A stretch of 64,000 bases of DNA from Diphasiastrum complanatum (Eukaryota > Streptophyta > Lycopodiopsida > Lycopodiales > Lycopodiaceae), in assembly GCA_029204225.1 (NCBI GenBank), contig CM055096.1:68765741-68829740 (forward strand), read 5' to 3'. How positions within the stretch are numbered: the first letter of the stretch is position 1; every line of letters begins with the position of its first letter. Below, piece after piece: positions 1-11,121 of this stretch. Both the position numbers and the translations under genes were made by a program. The notes below the pieces were generated by a model. The model searched no databases, had not been told where the DNA came from, and saw only the letters and a list, made by a program, of their open reading frames with translations.

Positions 1-1340
1 AATTTTTTTATATTCTTAATAGCCCTTGTTTTTGTGATGACTCCTTCAATAATGCTAGGTTGTGTGATCCTTCTTTGGGTCATATTGTTACTACAAATAC
101 ATTATTCCTTCCCTCATTGTTTTTGAAAGAGTCCTTTTCTAAAGGCACTAAATTATGTCCTCTTTTAGTGGATACTTGCTTGTAAAATTTTTTAACTAGG
201 AGTATCAAGAAGTTCATTTATCTTATTGAAAAATCTTTCGAAGTCCATGGTTTGTTATCAGAATGGAAAGCTGAAGTTCTAAATTATGTGACTTTGAAGC
301 TGAAAAAGTCTCATTTGTTCTATCTTCTAATACTCGTGCTTCATTTTGTATTGAGGAGGAAGTTCTTCTTCTTTGTAAGTTTCATAGACATCCTGTCATG
401 TTGTATGTGGATAGATGCTTAAAAAGTTTTGAACTTATTCGCAAAAATTCTATTTGGAATCGTTATTGAATGAAGTCCATTCTTTAGTGGGAACTTATAA
501 CACTTGTTCTCCTTCTAGTATGAGTGTAATAAAATATCATTAAGATTTTTGTTGTTCTTATCACCTTAATTGTTACCCAAATCTTTCAGTTTTTTCCGTT
601 GTGTGGAAATCTCATAAAGTTCCCAAAAGACCTAGGTTTATTGCAGCAACTTGTAAAACTATGTTAACTGACCTTTATAAGTGGCTAAGTAACTGCCTTA
701 AAGCCTTGCTTCCTTCAATTAATGAGCTTTGGATAAACTTAAAGGATGTAGATGTTGCTGTAATTTGTAGCTGGATTATAAACAATTCTTCAACCTATGA
801 CTTCACGACACTATATACTATAGTGCTTTGCATTTTGAGTTTTGTTGGCTTAATAACGAAAATCAAGTTGTTGATTCAAAGAAGAAAACATTCACTAAAA
901 TTGTTGATGCTGAAGATGTTTGCTCTTGGCCGCACGTTTTATTGGATAATTTGCATACATGTCTAGGTGATTCGCTTTTTCAACAAACGATAGGTATTCC
1001 CATGGATAGTAATTGTGTTGTCCATATAGCAAACTTTTATCTTTTCTCTTATGAATTTGAATTTATGCATAGATTAGTCTCTTACTATGTGGTACTTGCC
1101 CCATCTTATTGCATGAGTTAACCCATGTTAGAAGATATAGTGATGACTTATTTGTTCTTGGTCTTCCTAATTTTTGTAGTTTTCTATATAAAGACCATAA
1201 CATTTGGTGGAGGAATTTATCCTAAAGGCTCTTGTGAGCTTAATTGTACAACTAGGCGTGGTAAGTGCAATTTTGTAGACGTTTCTATAAGCCAGGCTAG
1301 GTCAAGTTTATTGGGTAATATTTTTGATAAAAGGCTGTAG
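1..1340 (+). pseudogene. Decayed Penelope-like element reverse transcriptase
   Basis: Reading-frame pieces on the + strand follow the order of a Penelope-like (PLE) reverse transcriptase. At 601-700 there is a WKSHKVPKRPRFIAA block, like the WxxHKxPxxxRFI block of PLEs. At 795-825 TYDFTTLYT matches the family's TFDFSTLYT. At 985-1060 QQTIGIPMDSNC is followed by FLFSYEFEF-like residues, the PLE GIPMGTNCAP...YSYE block, with Gly to Asp in PMG. At 1275-1340 a VDVSIS...IFDKRL block resembles the LDxxI...YDKR region. Bases 1-600 continue the similarity weakly. Frame changes and stops separate the blocks and the RYIDD catalytic block is not readable, so this is a dead copy. The window edge cuts its 5' end, and I see no GIY-YIG endonuclease. 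Assignment rests on remembered family motifs; the clade is undetermined. Confidence 0.72.
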
Positions 1341-1446
1341 CCAGAATACAATAACTCCAACATAATTTGCATGCCTCATATTTCTTAGATATGCTTTCAT
1401 AAACCAATTAAGCAATCTAATTATTTTGTTCTCCACAAGGGTTACT

Positions 1447-1670
1447 TTAGAAATTTATGAAAAACATTTGAACTATTTTAGACTCTTTTGGTTTTATCTT
1501 TGGTATTTCCTCTTTAACTGAGGTTTGGTAGATTGTAGGTTTATCTTCTTTTCCAACAGAGGTGTTCCACAAATCCTTCATGATCAAGATGTTCTTCATC
1601 TTAAACTTGCATATAAGATAATGCTTATCATCCAATTTTTGGTGGTAGCAGAGTGTCCATTTTTGTCAGC
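1447..1670 (-). pseudogene. Copia gag N-terminal scrap
   Basis: A minus-strand frame of about 62 codons reads KHYLICKFKMKNILIMKDLW followed by a GKEDKP-like stretch. This resembles the start of Ty1/Copia gag, where an N(Y)xxWKxKM block precedes LW and a Gly-acidic segment. The Trp of WK is Cys here. No zinc knuckle or protease follows, so only a fragment is present. Confidence is moderate because the segment is short. Confidence 0.45.
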
Positions 1671-2524
1671 CATGTACCCAAATAAATGATGGTGACTTCA
1701 CACATAATTGAAGGGGAGGAGGGCATAGGATGTCACTTCATCTATGAATGACCAACAGGAATCAACCAGAGATTCTTTTAGGAATTGTTATGATGTTTCC
1801 GTACTCCGAGAAAAATTTGTTGAAGGTCCTACTAGGATGGGCAGCCCATCTTCAATCGATTTTCGCAGAATTTTTAAAGTCTTCACCATTCTAGTGTTGA
1901 TTTTAGAACAGCTTTGCAGCATATGTTAATACTTGATTTGTGAAAAATCTATCACACTATAAATACCCTAGCATGCAGTAAAACGCCATAAAACATTATC
2001 AATGGGCTACATAATTCCTGCTGGTACCCTCTTTTTGGGGATAATTTCAGCTTGTATGGCCTTCCAAATTCACTTATTTCTTTGCTTCTTATTCTCTCAT
2101 TGATTTATATAGATGACTATTGCATTTACTATCACTTAATGACCTCTAATGGCTCTACTCCTCACATATAGATGATCTTTTAATGCTGACTTTTCACAGC
2201 AGTAGCATCTCCCTTTTCTTCGAGTGTTATATCTCCTCTCTGCAAGAATAGGCTCTGATATCCATCTGAAGCTGCCAAAGTCGTCTGGCTTGCTTACAGT
2301 CTACAGAAGCTGGCAACATGCATTTCCCACATGAAGTTGTGCTTCATGTTGCTCATGTTTTGGGAAATGACGTTTTCCCAGTGAGGGGAAATGTCATTGT
2401 CGAAGCATCTCCCCACCCATATTCCCAAGATGGAAAAACGTGGACGGAAATATGTTTTTTGGTTTAAAACACGTGGAAACAACATTTCCCACAACTACCT
2501 TTCTAAACATCACCTAACCAAAAA
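1671..2524. other. No gene recognised; probable intron or spacer
   Basis: No coding segment that I can name lies here. About 2320-2500 contains repeated short words (cattTCCCa, gggaaatg) in both orientations, possibly the remnant of a foldback or MITE-like sequence. Earlier exons of the EH-domain gene at 3890-5059 could in principle be hidden here, but I found no convincing exon. Confidence 0.4.
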
Positions 2525-3120
2525 CATTTTGCTGCTGATCACTGATTGTACGTCAGATTGCTGATGGTTGGTTTTGATTGGAGATAATTGATAACCGATA
2601 GGTAGTAAATGATGGCTTTTAAGGTACACAGGGCAATTGCTGTAATTGATTGCCAGTAAGTGATAGCTGGTAACCCGTTGAAGTAACTGATACTAGGTTT
2701 TTATTCTGATAGTCAGAAATCAATTGTGGTATTTGATAACCGATTGTGCTGTAATGTAGCTGGTAACTAGTAGTTAATAGACAGGTACATAGGCTGACTA
2801 CAGTAACTAATAGCTGATTGCGGTGACTTGGCTGAAAATTGTTTGCGGTAACTAATAGCTGGTCATTGATTGCTCTAACTACTAGTGATAACCGAATGCA
2901 ATAACTGATAGCTGATAGCCAAGCATATATGTAGGCTAATTGCTGTTACCTTTAGCTGATTGCTGTAAAAGATAGCTAGTAGTTGATTATTGTAGCTGAT
3001 AGTTTTTAAACAGATATAAGAACTTGTTGCGCTAATTGAAAGCCAGCACTCGGTAGCCTATAAACAATAGTCAGTAAAATGTAGCTGGTAACTGAGAAAT
3101 TGGTACAATATGCTGGAAGC
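2525..3120. repeat. Degenerate tandem repeat array (CTGATAGCTG-type)
   Basis: About 600 bp is built from diverged copies of words such as GATAGCTGGTAAC, GATTGCTGTAA and TAACTGATAGCTG. A longer phrase (GTACA-AGGCT/GG-AATTGCTGTAA) recurs near 2620, 2785 and 2928, giving an outer period of roughly 145-165 bp over shorter sub-units. No coding frame persists. It lies upstream of, or within an intron of, the EH-domain gene. Confidence 0.55.
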
Positions 3121-3889
3121 GGATATAATTGCTGCTAGCACTGATCCCCCTGCAATGAGCTGCTAGAAAGGTGACTCAGGCAGCAAAAGACATCATCGCC
3201 CTCAGCCTTGGATAGTTCTCTGAAACCAAATTAAGAAACATCTGCACATAGAGCATCAGATATAAAAAAGTTGGACAGCAAGTTGGTGATCATATGATAA
3301 TATCCAACTAAGAGCATTGTACAATCAACATTATACAGGTGTGCACGCAGTTCAACAAAGGAACACTGCTGGATCATCTCCTACAAAGAGCCACAAGAGT
3401 CTCCTACAAAAAATTCTCAAGAACCATAATCACCAACCAAGAATAACTGTACATTCTACTTGTAATGTCTAGAGTGTACCATCATTCAATTCTGTGAATT
3501 GAAATTAAGGGCCCAGTGTAAGTATTAAGCCCTGGGAATGTTATAAGGTCCTAGTTACATGTCCATAGTGGCGTTCATTGGTGGGCCTCGCATTTGGTTT
3601 TTTTCGTGCCCAAGGGCCCGAAACAATAAATCTGCTTGATTGTAGATGTTAGGCATATTTCTCTAGCCTGGGCAGCTATTATGAATAGAAATAGTCACAT
3701 GGGCATTGTTTAACCTTCTATAGCTTCTTTTGCAGGGTTTTCTTGTTTATTTCTTACCATCTTATTAACTATGTATTGTCATTCCAACATTATCTGCTAT
3801 ATGGGTTCTTTCTTTGGAAATTGAACGAAACGTATATGCTATTCTATAAAGTGGTGTATATTCAATCGTGTTATTGAGTTGGTTGTCAG

Positions 3890-4445
3890 GTATGATAGTG
3901 TGGGTGAATCTCAAGACTTCGATACTGCAAATGAGTCATTCTGGCCACCCAAGCGTTCGATGTTTAACAGGTTGATTTCTCCCTTTGCAACCAGGAACTA
4001 GATTTTTAACTTCTTTGAGAAACTTTACTATCTTATATTATTGTCATCGCAACTGATCATGCTGTTTTCTGATGTATATTTTTTGACAAGACACATTGAT
4101 TGCTCGGTGTCTTAGCATCCAAACGATCATGTCTTTGTGGGGGCTCTAACTATCTGCAATACATGCCCTAGCATTGTTCACTCTGGTAACTAATATTGAT
4201 TCTTTTGTTTGCTCTATCAGCAGCGATTTAGATGATGCTGACAAACTATCATCCTGGGAATCTGAACTTGGTGGAACCAAGTACGAGGTTGAAGCTGATC
4301 TCGGGGAGTCTTGGGGTTTGAAAAGCACCACTCCCAGCATTCAGGTATGCGGAACCTGTGCGACAAATACTTGTGTCCTACTCTCTCAAAAGTTGCAATT
4401 ACTGACATTTCTAATCATCCTGTGTGTGTGTGTGTGTGTTTTTGG

Positions 4446-4513
<68 letters not shown>

Positions 4514-5059
4514 TTCAAAATCGAAAGTTCGTCTAGTCCACTAGAAAATTGGTCCCTAAATTGCAAGGCTGAGATACTGAGACTCGTTTTCTGGATCTAC
4601 TTGCAGAAAACATTTGATGTTGGTGCCTCCAATGTCTCCACCTTCAACAGGCAAACAGGAGCTCGACCTTCTTCTGATTCTTACAGTTTTATAGATTCTC
4701 TAGATTTTGGGTCTCTTCGAGTTTCTACGTCAGCAAGTCGAACGGGAGCTACTGAGGATGCAAGTGACTTTTATGGTAGCATAGATGCTAAAGGATGGGG
4801 AGATCATTCTGAAACATCTGTGCCTGGCACTCCACTGTTCAAAGTTGATTCACCAAGGAGGAGCCCTTCACTGCTTGGCGATGAATTCAATGATGGGCCA
4901 CATAGCTTTTCTAGATTTGATTCTATAAGCAGTACCAGGGGTGGAGGTCGTGTCAGAGGTCTTGCCTCATTTGACGACGGAGACCCCTTTGCGGGTACAG
5001 GTCCATTTGGACTCACCGCACAGGCATCTAAATCTTCGGAGCACTGGGGTGCATTCTAA
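3890..5059 (+). CDS. EH-domain protein (Pan1/EPS15-like), last three coding exons
   Basis: Three exons join in frame. Exon 3890-3970 follows acceptor GTTGTCAG and ends AACAG|GTTGAT. Exon 4221-4344 follows acceptor CTATCAG and ends ATTCAG|GTATGC. Exon 4607-5059 follows CTTGCAG and ends in TAA. The product is the acidic, Ser/Phe/Asp-rich C-terminal tail of plant EH proteins. It contains FSRFDS and PGTPLFKVDSPR phrases, and near the end ASFDDGDPFAGTGPF and SSEHWGAF, matching the FDDxDPF...GPF...WxAF ending I recall for Arabidopsis AtEH1/Pan1 and AtEH2/Pan1. Those proteins are subunits of the TPLATE complex in clathrin-mediated endocytosis at the plasma membrane. DPF-type motifs commonly bind adaptor appendage domains. 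The EH domains and EF hands should lie upstream of this window or be hidden behind repeats, so the gene is partial here. Family identity is an inference from the tail motifs. Confidence 0.8.
4421..4509. repeat. (TG)n-(GA)n compound microsatellite in an EH-gene intron
   Basis: A TG dinucleotide run (about 4421-4439) passes through TTTTTGGGG into an uninterrupted GA run (about 4447-4509). It lies inside the intron 4345-4606, between the last two exons. Read through, it gives the RERERE peptides of spurious frames. Confidence 0.9.
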
Positions 5060-6428
5060 GTTTTACCCAAAGAATCCCATTCCACGACAGCAAATTGGAT
5101 TTGCTTGGTTCAGAAATTGACTATTGTCGATTGGATAACCTGATTTGGTGTGTATTTATGTTTTTAAATCACAATGAGAAAATAGCTTTTTATAGTTGTA
5201 GTGCTCCGGTAGTCTTATTGACTGACCGACCTTGGTCGTGGACTGCTGGTTTTTCTGGCACTAGGATTATTTCTCATACTGCAGAAAATCGGAAAGATGG
5301 TAGAAATCAAGTATTCCCAAATGAAGCAATCATGTAAGCATTTTTACTTGCATCGAGGTTGTGATGCTCTTCCCAGATTTCTTTTTACTTTTATGGATAT
5401 AGCACTCTCAATTAGAAGAGACAATAACAACGGCACTGTCAAGGTACACATGCTATATGAGCTTTTCAGCAGATCACCTTGTTGTACTGGAGGACTCATC
5501 AATTATATCATCACTGTTTATCTCATTTTCATCATCTCCTAATAGACATTAAAAGATGTGGGAATTTTTTTGTCAGAGCACTTTGTTCATTGCGTCATTG
5601 TGCTGGAACCAAGCTTTGTGAATGCTATTTATGAATGGTTTAACTTTCATCCACTTGAAAGTTGTAGAATCTTTTATACAAACATTTTCAAGGGGGGCTA
5701 CAGTGCTGAACAACCACCTTCATCATCTATATCCTGATAAGATATGCCCTAAATATTTCTTGAACAGAAAAGCTTATAGCTAGTATTTAGAAAGAATAAG
5801 TCTGCAACACATTGGCTCAGCAAGTAATTAATGCGTACCTCAGTACTAGAGTTGTGACATGAACATGCACACTCTTAACATGCACATGAAAATGCACTCA
5901 CAGCCCCATGCAGTTACTACGCAACAGCTGATATCTGATTCGCAGATCTTGGTATTGTTAGTATGAAATTGATTCTGACTCAGTTTTGCACTAGGCCTTA
6001 GATTGTTTTGTGGATATTTCCACCAGATTGACTCAATTGGCCAATGAAGACATTTCAAAACCATTCAGATAGTAGTTATTAGGACATGACATGTGGGCAA
6101 TTGTATATGGTCATATCTCTCTTTCTCTATATAGCTCCAAATCAAAAGCTCTTTTTATGGGTGTATTGCTATGGACATACATAATATTTTTGGCTAGATT
6201 TTCAGAAATTTTTTCCAAAATTCAGGGTATTCAATACGCTTTGAAATACTATGTTTTTCTTTATGGTTGCCGCAAGAAATGATCATTTGTTCGTGTCGGT
6301 GGATTGCATAACTAGAACACAAAAAGTTTCTTGTTCTTTGCTCAAAGGAAACACGACATGGTGCAAGACAAGGACGTTGACCAGAGCAAGTAAAGCCTAG
6401 AAGGATCAAGCGAATGTGTACGTCTATT
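5060..6428. other. 3' flank of the EH-domain gene; no further gene seen
   Basis: Sequence after the TAA at 5057-5059 is AT-rich and without a convincing frame. The first few hundred bases are probably the 3' untranslated region. Short open frames here have no recognisable motif. Confidence 0.4.
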
Positions 6429-6432
6429 AAAA

Positions 6433-6524
6433 TAGTAGATTCACAATATTCCAATTGATCTTCAAAAGTAATGACAAATAGTAGATTCACAATATTCCAA
6501 TTGATCTTCAAAAGTAATGACAAA
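6433..6524. repeat. Perfect 46-bp tandem duplication
   Basis: A 46-bp unit beginning TAGTAGATTCACAATATTCC occurs twice back to back at 6433-6478 and 6479-6524. I see no mismatch between the copies, so the duplication is recent. Confidence 0.85.
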
Positions 6525-6892
6525 TTTTTTTATTAAGAATTTGTAGTATTACAAATTCATATAAAAATTTCAAAATTAATATTCACAAAAGTAGTAGTGA
6601 ATTTCACGATGTAATATTTACAATTTCATGATGCACATTCACAATTGTAGAAAATGAATATCACAACTTATTGTGTATCAATTGATGAAAGTATGATAGA
6701 TTTTATCGTTCTCAATTTCACGATTAAAGTCACAAATTTGTGCAATTAAACACTCACAAATATCATGATTGAGTACTCACTAATTTCATAAGTTGATATA
6801 ATTAATGAAATGGGCATTCGATATAATAAAAAAAGTCACAATTTTAGTATTTAGAAAAATTGCTATTTTCACAATTGCACTATTAAAAATAT

Positions 6893-7030
6893 GTCACGAT
6901 CAAAGTATTCAGAGTATCACGATCAAAGTTCAGAATGTCACGATCAAAGTATTCAGAGCTTCACGATCAGTATTCAGAGTTTCACGATCAATATTCAAAG
7001 TATTTACATTTCAGTATTCACATCTCAATC
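6893..7030. repeat. Minisatellite of TCACGATCAAAGTATTCAGAG-type units
   Basis: Five to six units of about 18-24 bp with core TCACGATCA(A)AGTATTCAGA follow one another, the later ones degraded. The preceding 6560-6890 is rich in related TCACAATTT/CATGATT words, so the array may have grown from a larger AT-rich repeat. Confidence 0.6.
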
Positions 7031-7354
7031 CATCAACTCCTCATCCAAACTGCAAAAAGTTTAAACGCCCTAATTCTTAAGTTAAATTAATAAGCAACAA
7101 ATGAACACCACTTTTGTGAAAAAAAGAAAACAACCATCTTTGCGCATGCTATTTTGAAAGAGAACACTGATAAGCCTAATTTGAATATGAAACAACGTCA
7201 TTTGTTCTTGCATGGCATCTCGACACAACAAAGAATACAAAGCAAAAGCGGCCCCTGAAATGAAGACAACTTCCAATAAGAATCTTATATCTCTAAACGA
7301 CTTGCACATACGACCATTGAAGAAAAGACTACTAAGTTGATAATAAGTATAGCT

Positions 7355-8046
7355 ATACAATATTGAAATTTCACAATTCTAGCTTGACCAATTTTGGTCA
7401 CAGGCAATGTAATTGGCAAGGTGGCCATGTAAACAGATGCCACACATGCCAAATCACATAGGATGCTTTCCAATAAGTTCATTCCTCATATTACATTGTG
7501 ATAGCATCTTTGAAATGAGGCAAAAATATGTTTGGATAGGCTAGAGAAATTCTAGGATCTAAAAATAGCATGTTTTACATTGTTTTTGGATCTTGAGATC
7601 TTGACCCCAAGTTAGGGTGGATCCAATGACCTATTAGGTTAGATATTAGGGTTAGGGTATGAAAAGTTCAGAGGTGCCCTAATATGCTCAGATCCGAGCT
7701 TGAAATGTATAAATACATGATGGGATCTCCATCAAATCATCAAGAAAAATCGAGTTTTTCCACTTCTATCATCATTGTCTTTTGGTGGCAAGTTCTAGCT
7801 ATTGGATGTGAGTGTTCTTATGCATTAATTGTTGGAAGGTACTGAACCTATTTACAGGTTTGAGAAGCTTGTTGTACTTTACTTTGGTTCATTTGATCAA
7901 ATCCAATGTGGAGTTAAATGCCAAATTTGCTAGTTTTGGTAATTGGTCTTGATTCTAGCTCATAACTTGGATCTAGATCTTTTATTTGTGCATCCTCCAT
8001 CACTTTTAGGATTGATTGAGATTCATTTTGTTGTAAAATTTTGTCA
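7355..8046 (+). repeat. Copia 5' LTR (element C)
   Basis: Segments match, in opposite orientation, the Copia A 3' LTR at about 12612-12835. Shared blocks include TATTGAAATTTCACAATTC near 7355, TACTTTACTTTGGTTCATTT near 7885 and CACTTTTAGGATTGATTG near 8000. Immediately after the end at about 8046 comes ATATCAGAGCCTAG, a good match to the initiator-Met tRNA primer-binding site (TGGTATCAGAGCC). This fixes the orientation as + and the type as a 5' LTR. The exact left border is uncertain. Confidence 0.6.
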
Positions 8047-8920
8047 TGATATCAGAGCCTAGTCAAAAGTGAGCTTTAGATTTGATTTTCTCAAGCTTAG
8101 ATCCTAGATTTGAGTAGTATTGGCTTTGCTCTTGCTACTAGTTGCTAATCTAGTGATTGTACCTTCAAACTTGGTTTCATTTGAGTGATAATAGATCAAA
8201 GGGAATTTTTTTTGCTGAGTTATAGCTGCAGGAACCGAGATTGACCCATTTCCATTCAACCAAACCAAATTAGAAAGTTCCTATGAGTTGAATTTTGGAG
8301 TACATGTCTCCTAGTAGAGATTTTCATAAGGATTTGAATGCCACAACTCTTTAGAAGTTTGGATCAGCCATTTGAGAGCTTAATTAGGTCGTTCTTAGGC
8401 TTCTTAAGGTCCTATAATACACCTTTTAGGTTCAGATCAAGTATTTTGATGATTTTTCATCTAGAAATGCCAAACTAGTGAAAATTGTGTTTCTATTCGA
8501 CTCGGTTTTGGATAGGTTTATTGAATATTTCAATGTGATTCAACCTGAATTAAGAGGCTTTATTTGTAAGACATTTGTGTGTTATAAAGTGCTTTTGGTT
8601 CAGTATAGGTGGATTCACCCTTCTTGTGAAGTTGAGATCAAGGAGGAGACTAGTTTGATCAAATCTATAGTAGGTTTGGATCTAGTTTGGATATAGAAGA
8701 TAGATCAAGCTCAAGATCACCTTAGATCTTGTTGAGAAATCAGAGAGTGATTCATCTCAGGTCCCAAAGAGAGTGGGATAGCTAGTAGTGATCATATCTT
8801 GTACAATCTATCTTGTTTCTTTGAATCTATCTCTTTATCATTGAAGATGGCATCCATAAGTGCCTATCTTTTGGATTCTAGTGATAGATTGAACTCTTCA
8901 AATTATTCAATTTGTCAAAT
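8047..8920 (+). mobile_element. Copia C primer-binding site, leader and gag start (truncated)
   Basis: After the primer-binding site at 8047-8060 there is a leader of about 790 bp, then an ATG at 8846. The next 25 codons begin MASISAYLLDSSDRLN and continue SSNYSI, closely resembling the start of Copia gag in element E at 43930 (AYLLETSERLNSTNYTIW). The frame breaks off at about 8920. It is joined directly to an inverted fragment of a different LTR (about 8920-8970) that matches 16858-16910 on the other strand. Confidence 0.6.
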
Positions 8921-8965
8921 AAACAAATATGACCACAATTGACTAAACTAGTTGAAATCTTACAC

Positions 8966-8967
8966 AT

Positions 8968-9010
<43 letters not shown>
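8966..9010. repeat. (CA)n microsatellite
   Basis: An uninterrupted CA dinucleotide run of about 40 bp starts just after the inverted LTR fragment ending near 8970. Confidence 0.9.
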
Positions 9011-9012
<2 letters not shown>

Positions 9013-9059
9013 TAGCCCATTTTTTTTGACATGTAGCCTCAAGTTGCATTATGCAAAAG

Positions 9060-10560
9060 TGGGCCGGTGGAAAAGCCTCGAGTGGAGTTAGTAAACTAGC
9101 CAGTCATTCCAGGAATTACAGAGAGAACCTCCCCGGATGATCTGAGGCTACAGTTACTAGACTTCGGCCATAAATACAAGTCAAGTGCCGATCTCTGCGT
9201 GCAGGAAAGTGCCGAATATTGCAGATCCATGGCCTTCCTGATGCAGCAAGAGTGTTTCTGGGATCGAGGCTTGGATCCAATTAGGATCAACCCAAATACG
9301 GCCCTCCAGTCAGAAGAAGACCATGAGATGATGGCCATGCTATACTACAGAGCGGCCTTCATGTCGTCATGCTATGTGACCATGGTGGAAGACTGGCAGG
9401 AAATGGGCTTCATAGAAAAGATAAGAGAATATCTGGGGCCCCTTAATTTCGGAAGTAAGCTCCGCTTCCAACTTTTTGAAGCCCTGGCCCGAAAGATGAG
9501 CGAGCGAAAGCAGACGGCGCGACGACGAGACGAACAGGATTCACAAGAAGTGCTCAAGAGGGCTAGTACATAGCGGCCAATTGAGAGACTTCCAATTTTG
9601 GCGAATAAATTTTGCGGATAATAAGCACCTGGTTTTACGGAAGCGAACGAAAATCCACGCTTTTCCAAGTGCCAAGCGGAAGACATCACCGGTGTTGCAG
9701 TGGGTCCTGCAACAGATCAGGGATGGATAATGTTAGCCGATTCTCTAGTGCCGAGCCAAGCTGCAGACACAAGTTATCTCTCACCCATGACCGACGAGGT
9801 CTCAGAAGGAAGAGAGCAGAAGAGGCTGAGAGCCGAGCATGAGAGCCGAGGAAATACTAGCTAGGAAGACAGTGAGTAACTATGTGAGCCTACATGGTGT
9901 ATCCCAAAGAAGGAATGACCATGTAGGAGCTAGTAATGTTTCCTAGGCATTGTAAATAAAGGTAGACCCCCCTTAAATTAGTTAGAGTGAGCCACCTTTT
10001 GATGGTGACCTTTAGTGGAAGGGCAAATTCCACATATAATTCTAATTTAGTGGAATTGCCACATGGGCTCCACATGGGCAGCCTTCTTGCTTATTTAAGG
10101 GCCCCCATCTCTTGTGAGGGAGCTTTTGATTGTATTGTCAAGTTCTCTTGAGAAAATAAAGAGGATCCTCCACGAGTTCTTGATGATAGCTTAGCTCCTT
10201 GTTCATGGCAATGATCTTGAGTGATATTTCTATGAGCATGCTTGATTCCTTTGCATTGTGGATTAACTAGGTTCTTGTTTCTTGTTTAGTTGTGGATTAG
10301 CATTCAGTTCTTGCTTATGGAATCTTGTAGTAATCAGCATTCAAGTAAACTAGATAGGCTGGTTTGTGGCATAGATCTTGCATATTCCCTTACAGCCAGT
10401 TCTTGATTGTTCTTGAGTAATCTAAGCATTGAGTGATGAGTGTTTCTTGATTCTTAGATTGTTAAAATGCTGCTAGGAATCTTGTTTCTTGTATCTTGTA
10501 TCTTGTTTTTTGAATCTTGTTTTCAGTAGCTAATCTAGTTCTTGATTGTTTTCTGATTTA
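9060..10560 (+). mobile_element. Family J repeat, copy A (LTR-like, with conserved frame)
   Basis: This stretch is colinear with a second copy split between 46640-47155 and 56914-57640. It has a coding part (9100-9573), a non-coding part, and from about 9880 an LTR-like part containing GAGTGAGCCACCTTTTGATG, CTTGTGAGGGAGCTTTT and an AATAAAG polyadenylation-like signal near 10157. The two copies are clearly diverged yet alignable for more than 1 kb. No reverse transcriptase or integrase is visible, so it may be a non-autonomous LTR element or a truncated one. The superfamily is unknown. Confidence 0.55.
9100..9573 (+). CDS. Family J conserved reading frame, unknown product
   Basis: The frame is open from about 9100 (after a TAG) to the TAG at 9571-9573, about 157 codons. 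An internal GTG at 9199 is not a credible plant start, so the true start is unknown or lost. The protein is hydrophilic and probably helical. Its best conserved part reads EKIREYLGPL...LRF followed by an acidic and basic tail ending QEVLKRAST. Copy B encodes a matching block at 46663-46853 (QKIREYLGPLKL...LRFEIFEAW). Many differences between the copies are at third codon positions, suggesting the frame was once constrained. I recognise no domain; a Gag-like structural protein is one possibility. Confidence 0.4.
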   Translation, partial: PVIPGITERTSPDDLRLQLLDFGHKYKSSADLCVQESAEYCRSMAFLMQQECFWDRGLDPIRINPNTALQSEEDHEMMAMLYYRAAFMSSCYVTMVEDWQEMGFIEKIREYLGPLNFGSKLRFQLFEALARKMSERKQTARRRDEQDSQEVLKRAST

Positions 10561-11121
10561 GTAGTTAGTAGTAGGATCGCTCTTTGCGCTGAACGTTGAT
10601 CTTCTTGAGCTGTAAATGGTTACATGGCTGGTTTCTTGCATGTAGCTGAGTATCGGATTTGAGTTACCCACTGACAGGCTGGGAATATGTAATGAAACCT
10701 GAGTAACGCTTCTGCTCTGTAACAGTTCTAATAAGGAGAAGAACCACAAAGAACCGTAATAACTAAAGTAAGTAATCCAAGAAAAGAAAAGAGATAAAAG
10801 ACAAAAGAGAAAAATGTGTTCACGGATTCAGTGAATCTGTGAACACTTTGAGATGCAAAAATCTCATAAAAGCAAAATGGTTCATCAAATAATAGAAGGG
10901 AAGCAAAAGTGAATGTGTTGGATGAGATACCACTTGAAAATTTCTCCTCTTTTCCATGAAGTGTGAGCCACATAGACTCAGCCTTGCCTCTTGAAAATCT
11001 CCTTGGAACCATAAATTGAGAAGTCTCGTCCTCAAGTCTTGGCCACTCTCCATCATACCTTTGGATTGTTGATAGATATGAAGATCCCACCATCATCCTC
11101 TTGATTTAGATCAAATTTTCC

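Noticed and set aside
4424-4600. Extension of the EH exon frame upstream through the GA repeat
   Set aside because: The frame exists only because (GA)n has no stops. A good acceptor (CTTGCAG) at 4606 and a donor at 4345 show this is intron.
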